Source: JAAUQA01 sp036351435 | Lineage (GTDB): Bacteria; Pseudomonadota; Gammaproteobacteria; Competibacterales; Competibacteraceae | Reading direction: 5' to 3' | Assembly: GCA_036351435.1 (NCBI GenBank) | Contig: JAZBPA010000005.1 | Span: 1-18,949, forward strand | Length of the DNA: 18,949 bases | Part shown: positions 14,492-18,949 of the stretch, piece by piece | Position numbering within the stretch: position 1 is the first letter of the stretch | Layout of the letters: the number at the start of each line of letters is the position of its first letter | Made by a program: the position numbers and the translations under genes | Notes under the pieces: model-generated | Database searches by the model: none | Told to the model about the DNA's origin: nothing | The model's input: the letters and a program-made list of their open reading frames with translations, nothing else

Positions 14492-17400
14492 GTGATCTCC
14501 CGGCTTCCCCTCAGGCAGTGGTTGGTGCTGCGCTTCGCGTGGGTTGCTGCTTTACCGTTGTTGTTGGTTGCGTTGCTGGTTTGGTTGCTGCTATTACCGC
14601 ACATTCGTGCCGATATTGAAGTGCGTTACCAGACCCTGGCGCGCGCAGTCGCCGGTCAAGTCGAGATGTATCTGCTTAGTGCCCAGCATCAATTGACCGC
14701 GATTACCGGGATTCTAGAAGCACGCGGGCAACGTCCTTCAACCTATTGGTTTGTACCGTTGGATGCGCACGTTGGGGCTGGCGAAGTTTTCGAGACGATT
14801 TATATCGTCAATTCAGCCGACGTTGTGCACTCTGTCGGTTTACCTGAAACGCAACGACAGCGACGAGAGGATCTGCTCAATTTAGATTTGTCCCGACGAT
14901 CCTTTCTGCGGGAGGCACGCAAATTCGGTGAGCCGGTTTGGTCGGAAACTTTCTTATCCTTAGTTAGCGGTCGACTCTCGGTTGCCTTAGCCATACCGAT
15001 GGCTCAAGAGCGTCAGGTTGTCATCGGCGAAATTGCCATAGGCCCGCTATCCACGTTTCTAAATCAACTGCCCGGTGATGGTGGCTTGCTGACCATGATT
15101 TTAGATCATCGTGGGCAAGTCATCGCCCATCCTGAACTTACCCTGAGCGGTCAACAGATTAATCTCAGCCATTTACCTATAGTGCAAGAGGTTGTGTCCG
15201 ATCGGTTCACCACTAGTGAGTTCACCTTTCAAGGCCTAGAGTTGATTGGCTCCACTGTTGGGGTTCCCAAGGTGGGTTGGAGTGTATTGGTGGCCCAAGA
15301 GCGGCACGAAGTATTTCAACCTGTGACCTTCACGTTCTGGGCAATGGCGGTCGGTTTGCTTGCTGGGCTGGTGCTGGCGGCCCTCACCGGCTGGATATTG
15401 GCGCGTGATTTTGCGCGCCGAATCGATTTATACACTGAACGTGCACACGCAATAGCCAACGGCGACTATGAACAGCCCTGGCCGGTTTCCAGAATCAAAG
15501 AGTTTGCAGTTCTCGCCAACGACTTCCAACGGATGGTAGCGGCTATCCGCCAACGTGAACAAGCGCTCATGGCCAGCGAAACCCGCTTTCGCGATCTCAC
15601 AGCCATGGCCTCAGACTGGTTCTGGGAACAGGACGAGCAGTTTCGCTATACCTTTTTTTCCTCTGGTGAAGCAGTATCCAGCCTGAAAAAAATCGGTACG
15701 TTGATTGGCAAGACCCGCTGGGAACTACCGATCGAATTAACCCCGGCCCAAATGCAAGCACACCGAAATCTACTGGAGGCACATCAACCCTTTCGCGACC
15801 TGGAATATCGAATACGGCTGGAATCGGGTGGATACAGCTGGTTTCATATTAATGGCCAACCTCTGTTTGATGCGACGGGACGCTTTTCCGGCTATCGCGG
15901 AACTGGCCGCGACATTACCCATCGTAAGCGAGCGGAGGAGCGGCAAATATTGGCAGGCGCCGTTTTCGATGCGGCGCTTGAGGCGATTGTCGTTACGGAT
16001 ATTCAGTGGCGCATCGTCGCAGTCAATCGAGCGTTAACGGGTTTAACTGGTTACTCGGAAACTGAAATACTCGGGCGCTATCCGGGGTTTCTTCTGGACA
16101 CTGAAGTTTTACCCGGCACGAACTACCGACTGCTGCTACGAACCCTAGCACGGCAGGGAACTTGGCGTGGTGAAGTTCACAACCGACGCCGGAATGGTGA
16201 GCACTATGTCGTACTGGTAACGTTCACTCAAGTACGTGACCAAGCAGGGCAATTAACGCATTTCGTGGGTACCGCCACCGATATTACCCTGCAGAAGGAA
16301 GCAGAGCAGCATATCAAGCGCCTAGCTTACTACGACACGTTAACCCATCTACCGAACCGAGCGCTGCTGACTCAGCGGGCTGAATTAGCTTTAGCGCTCG
16401 CCGCACGGCGCAAAGCACAGCTAGCGGTCCTGTTTCTTGATTTAGATCGGTTTAAGGAAGTGAATGATGCGCTCGGCCACGCCGAGGGTGATGCACTGTT
16501 GGTGCAGGCCGCGGCACATATTAAACGCCTTATCCGAGAAACGGACACAGCATGTCGTCTGGGTGGTGATGAATTCGTAATACTGCTGCCGGATGTGGGT
16601 ATGAACGAGGCGCGACAGGCTGCGGAAAGGTTGAGTGCCACATTTCGCCAACCCTTCGCTGTGGCCGGTCATAGCTTGCGGGTAACGCTCTCTATTGGTA
16701 TCGCCTTGTACCCAGCTGATGGAACTGATTTCGATACGCTGTTAAAAAATGCTGATTCTGCGCTCTATAAAGCCAAGCAGGCCGGTCGTAACACACTGAT
16801 GTTTTACGACCGGGAGATGAATTCCGCGACCTTTGGGCAGTTAGTGCTGGAATCACAATTGCGTGAAGCCATTGATTCTGATCAATTACTCCCTTATTTT
16901 CAGCCCAAAGTGCGTTTGAGCGACGGGATGGTGATTGGGGCCGAGGCTCTGGTCCGGTGGCATCACCCCCAACGTGGTCTGATTCCTCCGGGACAGTTTA
17001 TTCCTATCGCAGAATCCAGCGATCTTATAGTGGCGCTAGGTGATTGGATGCTGGAAGCAGTATGCCAACAACTGGTGCACTGGCGTCAACTTGGGCTCGC
17101 TCCTGTGAGTATCGCAGTGAATTTGACGGCAAGGCATTTCCGCGAACGGGGTTTCGCCCAACAGTTGCAAGAACTCCTGTCTTCATATGGATTAGCACCT
17201 CAATTATTAGAATTGGAGTTAACCGAATCGGCCTTGCTTGAGGTGGGTGCCGGGACTGGGGATACGCTACTGGCGCTACAAAAGCTGGGGGTCGGTCTAG
17301 CCATTGATGATTTCGGGACCGGCTACTCCAGTCTGAGTTATCTGAAGCGCTTACCTATTACGGTATTGAAAATTGACCAAAGTTTTGTATGCGACTTAGC

Positions 17401-17638
17401 CACCGATCAAGAGGATCGTATTTTAGCGGCTACCATCGTCACGCTGGGCCATAGTTTAGGGCTTAAGGTCGTTGCAGAAGGGGTAGAAACTGAAGAGCAA
17501 CGAGGCATTTTGTTGGAACAAGGTTGTGATTTTGCTCAAGGCTATTTCTTTGCTCCGCCCATGCCTGCACAAGCATTTACGGAGTGGCTATCGAAAACTG
17601 ATTCCGCGAATCACGTTCCCGTGGAAGGTGCGCATTAA
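14492..17638 (+). CDS. Membrane sensor: dCache-HAMP-PAS-PAS-GGDEF-EAL c-di-GMP enzyme
   Basis: Numbered from GTG 14492 (1048 aa). A first membrane segment (13-36) and a periplasmic dCache-like domain (about 45-270) are followed by a second membrane segment (281-303), a HAMP linker (304-356), two PAS domains (about 364-480 and 490-600), GGDEF (610-775) and EAL (788-1033). Both enzyme domains look intact. GGDEF is at 691-695, with an RxxD inhibitory site (RETD) exactly five residues before it. The EAL domain keeps EAL (818-820), DDFGTG, KIDQSF, AEGVET and QGYFF. The protein should make c-di-GMP from GTP and hydrolyse it to pGpG, with net direction set by its sensors. The frame continues upstream to TTG 14411/ATG 14414, overlapping the lipoprotein gene; I chose the GTG 4 bp after that gene's stop, although its Shine-Dalgarno is weak. 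Confidence 0.9.
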   Translation: MISRLPLRQWLVLRFAWVAALPLLLVALLVWLLLLPHIRADIEVRYQTLARAVAGQVEMYLLSAQHQLTAITGILEARGQRPSTYWFVPLDAHVGAGEVFETIYIVNSADVVHSVGLPETQRQRREDLLNLDLSRRSFLREARKFGEPVWSETFLSLVSGRLSVALAIPMAQERQVVIGEIAIGPLSTFLNQLPGDGGLLTMILDHRGQVIAHPELTLSGQQINLSHLPIVQEVVSDRFTTSEFTFQGLELIGSTVGVPKVGWSVLVAQERHEVFQPVTFTFWAMAVGLLAGLVLAALTGWILARDFARRIDLYTERAHAIANGDYEQPWPVSRIKEFAVLANDFQRMVAAIRQREQALMASETRFRDLTAMASDWFWEQDEQFRYTFFSSGEAVSSLKKIGTLIGKTRWELPIELTPAQMQAHRNLLEAHQPFRDLEYRIRLESGGYSWFHINGQPLFDATGRFSGYRGTGRDITHRKRAEERQILAGAVFDAALEAIVVTDIQWRIVAVNRALTGLTGYSETEILGRYPGFLLDTEVLPGTNYRLLLRTLARQGTWRGEVHNRRRNGEHYVVLVTFTQVRDQAGQLTHFVGTATDITLQKEAEQHIKRLAYYDTLTHLPNRALLTQRAELALALAARRKAQLAVLFLDLDRFKEVNDALGHAEGDALLVQAAAHIKRLIRETDTACRLGGDEFVILLPDVGMNEARQAAERLSATFRQPFAVAGHSLRVTLSIGIALYPADGTDFDTLLKNADSALYKAKQAGRNTLMFYDREMNSATFGQLVLESQLREAIDSDQLLPYFQPKVRLSDGMVIGAEALVRWHHPQRGLIPPGQFIPIAESSDLIVALGDWMLEAVCQQLVHWRQLGLAPVSIAVNLTARHFRERGFAQQLQELLSSYGLAPQLLELELTESALLEVGAGTGDTLLALQKLGVGLAIDDFGTGYSSLSYLKRLPITVLKIDQSFVCDLATDQEDRILAATIVTLGHSLGLKVVAEGVETEEQRGILLEQGCDFAQGYFFAPPMPAQAFTEWLSKTDSANHVPVEGAH

Positions 17639-17759
17639 TTGATGATTTGCCTGACTTCCTCTGCTCGTTTCGCATTCCATGAGCTTGGTGGGTTGTTCAG
17701 GGTAGGTTCATTACCTCATCGCCAGACTATGGAATCACGTTATTCGCGGAGATTACCTC
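17639..17759. promoter_or_regulatory. Spacer before the DUF3011 gene
   Basis: The 121-bp gap contains the ribosome-binding site for the next gene (GGAG about 10 nt before the ATG at 17760). I see no intrinsic terminator after the GGDEF-EAL gene, so read-through into the DUF3011 gene is possible. No confident promoter was found. Confidence 0.3.
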
Positions 17760-18485
17760 ATGCATTATCTGCATCACTGTGCCTATATCGTGCTGGGTAT
17801 TGTGCTATCGGGCATCCCCCTGGCAAGTGCAGCGAAATCCATTGAGTGCAGTAGCAAAAACTTCCGTTACCGATACTGTCAAGTCGATACTGATGGGTAT
17901 GTTCGGTTAGAAAAGCGACTGTCCAAGTCACCCTGCCGACGTGGGCGTGGTTGGGGTTACGACGATGACGGTGTGTGGGTCGATAAAGGATGCGCTGCGC
18001 GTTTCGAGGTCGGCCGATACGATTACGACTACGAAGATGATGATCGTCACAAAGATGACGACGACGATGATGGCAAGAAAAAATTGCTGACGACCGCAGC
18101 TGTTATTGGCGGGCTGGCTTTACTCGGTACGATAATGAGTAAGAACAACACGCCGGTTGAAACGGATAATCGCTACCAGTACCCCGATCAATACCCAAAT
18201 AACAACGCTATATCAGGCGGTCAGTACGGTGCATCGGTGCCGGACTGGGCTGTTGGCACCTTCCGTGGTTACGATTCTCAATACAAAATTGATCTGGAGC
18301 TGACGATTACACCCTACGGTGCGGTCAATGGTTATGCTAACCAGGCGACCGTCCAGGGCGATGTCAACGGTGACCAACTGCAAATAGGGCAATACACCTA
18401 TTATTTGGATCAGGTCGAGGATGGTTTTCGTGCCACCCGTATTGATGACTCTTACAATCAGGTTTTTTATCGGCGTATTCAGTGA
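17760..18485 (+). CDS. Secreted DUF3011-domain protein with acidic stretch and internal hydrophobic segment
   Basis: The 241-residue protein starts with a signal peptide (hydrophobic core IVLGIVLSGI, cleavage likely after ASA near residue 24). Residues about 28-85 match the DUF3011 pattern: CSS near the start, Cys40, RLEKRLSKSPC at Cys59, the RGWGYDDDGVWVDKGC block ending in Cys78, then AARFEVG. Four cysteines suggest two disulfides in the periplasm. An extremely acidic run follows (about 88-105, nearly all Asp/Glu/Tyr), then KKK and a hydrophobic Gly/Ala/Leu segment at 109-126 that may be a membrane helix. The C-terminal part (160-241) has repeated beta-strand patterns. Function is unknown. 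Its position downstream of the c-di-GMP enzyme could mean co-expression, but the 121-bp gap leaves that open. Confidence 0.8.
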   Translation: MHYLHHCAYIVLGIVLSGIPLASAAKSIECSSKNFRYRYCQVDTDGYVRLEKRLSKSPCRRGRGWGYDDDGVWVDKGCAARFEVGRYDYDYEDDDRHKDDDDDDGKKKLLTTAAVIGGLALLGTIMSKNNTPVETDNRYQYPDQYPNNNAISGGQYGASVPDWAVGTFRGYDSQYKIDLELTITPYGAVNGYANQATVQGDVNGDQLQIGQYTYYLDQVEDGFRATRIDDSYNQVFYRRIQ

Positions 18486-18745
18486 ATAACCGGTTCAAGC
18501 CACCTGCAATACTCCCGACCTAGGCACAGTTAGTTTCTGCCAACTCGTGAATGTGTTGGCAGACGTATTTGTCCATCACATAAATCGATTCTACTCCTGT
18601 CAGACGGCGATCAGTTTAGCTGCTCACTCTGATTAATGCTGCCACACCTCCTGATAACGATACGTTAACTGCTAAGGAATCTGGTTGATCTTTGAAGCAG
18701 ATTAGATTTTATCTTCAAGTTTATGCTGAACCTCAATAAACGAAA
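18486..18745. other. AT-rich intergenic region, no gene seen
   Basis: After the DUF3011 stop I find no open frame with a start signal in this stretch. It contains the inverted repeat described at 18536-18563 and is otherwise without recognisable structure. Base composition is clearly more AT-rich than in the genes. Confidence 0.5.
18536..18563 (+). terminator. Hairpin 50 bp downstream of the DUF3011 gene, possible weak terminator
   Basis: TCTGCCAAC (18536-18544) and GTTGGCAGA (18555-18563) are perfect 9-bp arms with a 10-nt loop. It lies in the right place to end the DUF3011 transcript, but only CGTATTTG follows on the plus strand, not a proper U-tract. A Rho-assisted end, a processing hairpin or a regulator site are alternatives. 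Confidence 0.4.
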
Positions 18746-18780
18746 ATTACATGTTTAATAAATATTACGTAACATGTAAT
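18746..18780. promoter_or_regulatory. 10-bp inverted repeat with ACATGT cores, operator-like
   Basis: ATTACATGTT (18746-18755) and AACATGTAAT (18771-18780) are perfect inverted arms separated by 15 bp. Each arm itself contains the palindrome ACATGT, so the element holds two half-palindromes in a larger dyad, as is common for dimeric or tetrameric regulators. It is centred about 68 bp upstream of the start site predicted from the TATAAT at 18819-18824. Confidence 0.45.
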
Positions 18781-18803
18781 ATATTGCCTGTTTAGATCAA
18801 TAC

Positions 18804-18831
18804 ATTCATGATTACGGCTATAATCATGAAT
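18804..18831. promoter_or_regulatory. 11-bp inverted repeat overlapping a perfect TATAAT -10 box
   Basis: ATTCATGATTA (18804-18814) and TAATCATGAAT (18821-18831) are perfect 11-bp arms with a 6-bp spacer. The sequence TATAAT at 18819-18824 lies across the spacer and right arm, so a protein bound to the dyad would cover a rightward -10 box. No good -35 hexamer is found 15-19 bp upstream, which would fit an activator-dependent or extended-contact promoter. Direction and use are inferred. Confidence 0.45.
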
Positions 18832-18843
18832 ATGTTTTTCGAC

Positions 18844-18883
18844 AAAAAAAAGAAAACCCCACCAGCAAAAAACACTGGTGGGG
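18844..18883 (-). terminator. Strong Rho-independent terminator for leftward transcription entering from the right
   Basis: CCCCACCAG (18857-18865) and CTGGTGGGG (18875-18883) form a perfect GC-rich 9-bp stem with a 9-nt loop. On the minus strand it is followed immediately by TTTTCTTTTTTTT, a classic U-tract. On the plus strand no U-tract follows. It most simply ends a leftward gene whose 3' end is at or beyond the window edge; a frame ending in GVYNC with TGA at 18926-18924 is one possible tail, too short to call. If instead the region is transcribed rightward, the same hairpin would sit in a leader. Confidence 0.65.
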
Positions 18884-18894
18884 CGTGAAGGGGG

Positions 18895-18923
18895 TTCTCC
18901 AGGATATTAACAATGTTGGAGAA
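18895..18923. repeat. 7-bp inverted repeat around a possible ribosome-binding site and start codon
   Basis: TTCTCCA (18895-18901) and TGGAGAA (18917-18923) are perfect arms with a 15-nt loop. The loop holds most of an AGGA motif (18901-18904) and an ATG at 18913. If the rightward frame starting there is a gene, the hairpin could influence translation initiation. It may also be incidental. Confidence 0.35.
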
Positions 18924-18949
18924 TCAACAGTTATATACGCCTGCAGCAC
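18913..18949 (+). CDS. Possible start of a rightward gene, cut by the window edge
   Basis: An ATG at 18913 preceded by AGGA with 8-nt spacing opens a frame, MLENQQLYTPAA, that runs off the window. Twelve codons are too few to judge. It competes with the idea that a leftward gene ends here, which the minus-strand terminator at 18844-18883 supports more strongly. I list it only because the spacing to the Shine-Dalgarno is good. Confidence 0.25.
   Translation, partial: MLENQQLYTPAA

Noticed and set aside
17639..17845. A 68-codon frame directly after the GGDEF-EAL stop
   Set aside because: It starts with TTG/ATG without a Shine-Dalgarno and overlaps the well-supported signal peptide of the DUF3011 protein in another frame.
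971..18485. PEP-CTERM sorting tails on proteins of this window
   Set aside because: None of the predicted proteins ends in a Pro-Glu-Pro motif plus hydrophobic helix plus basic tail, despite the exosortase-associated acyltransferase.
18844..18883. The strong hairpin as terminator of the DUF3011 gene
   Set aside because: It lies about 370 bp downstream and has no U-tract on the plus strand; the T-run follows it only on the minus strand.

Overview
The window looks like chromosomal DNA of a free-living Gram-negative bacterium, most likely a gammaproteobacterium; this is an inference from gene content, with no rRNA or other phylogenetic marker to confirm it. The evidence is an outer-membrane beta-barrel ending in Phe, two lipoproteins, a chromosomal KfrA-like protein, a c-di-GMP enzyme with intact motifs, and an acyltransferase of the exosortase/PEP-CTERM-associated family. 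I see no tRNA, rRNA, insertion sequence, prophage or CRISPR array.

Layout. (1) 1-1711: the 3' part of a porin-like gene converges on a gene for an exosortase-associated acyltransferase. (2) 1937-2977: a GTPase of the RsgA (ribosome maturation) family, ending 3 bp from the stop of a gene on the other strand. (3) 2981-9638, leftward: a KfrA-like coiled-coil DNA-binding protein, an M23-family lipoprotein and a 1426-residue secreted protein. The last combines a Sec signal, a G8/CEMIP-like beta-helix core and twelve RTX calcium-binding nonapeptides. (4) 9684-12436, rightward and divergent from kfrA-like: two overlapping GTPase genes, one with a DUF697 domain and one with two N-terminal membrane segments. 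(5) 12531-17638, rightward: an unrecognised 266-residue protein, a periplasmic-binding-protein lipoprotein, and a dCache-HAMP-PAS-PAS-GGDEF-EAL protein, closely packed. (6) 17760-18485: a secreted DUF3011 protein. (7) 18486-18949: AT-rich DNA with five inverted repeats, one lying over a perfect TATAAT, and probably the edge of a further gene.

How the genes may work together. Block 5 reads as a signalling cassette: the lipoprotein has no ABC permease or ATPase beside it, so it may present a ligand to the Cache sensor and thereby set c-di-GMP levels. Block 3 reads as an envelope/secretion set whose main product may bind or cut a polysaccharide, by analogy with the animal hyaluronan depolymerases CEMIP and TMEM2. 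In block 4 the KfrA-like protein may control both itself and the GTPase pair from a 45-bp shared intergenic region.

The least explained parts are the CEMIP-like/RTX chimera, the lipoprotein/c-di-GMP cassette with its unknown first gene, and the dyad cluster at the right end.
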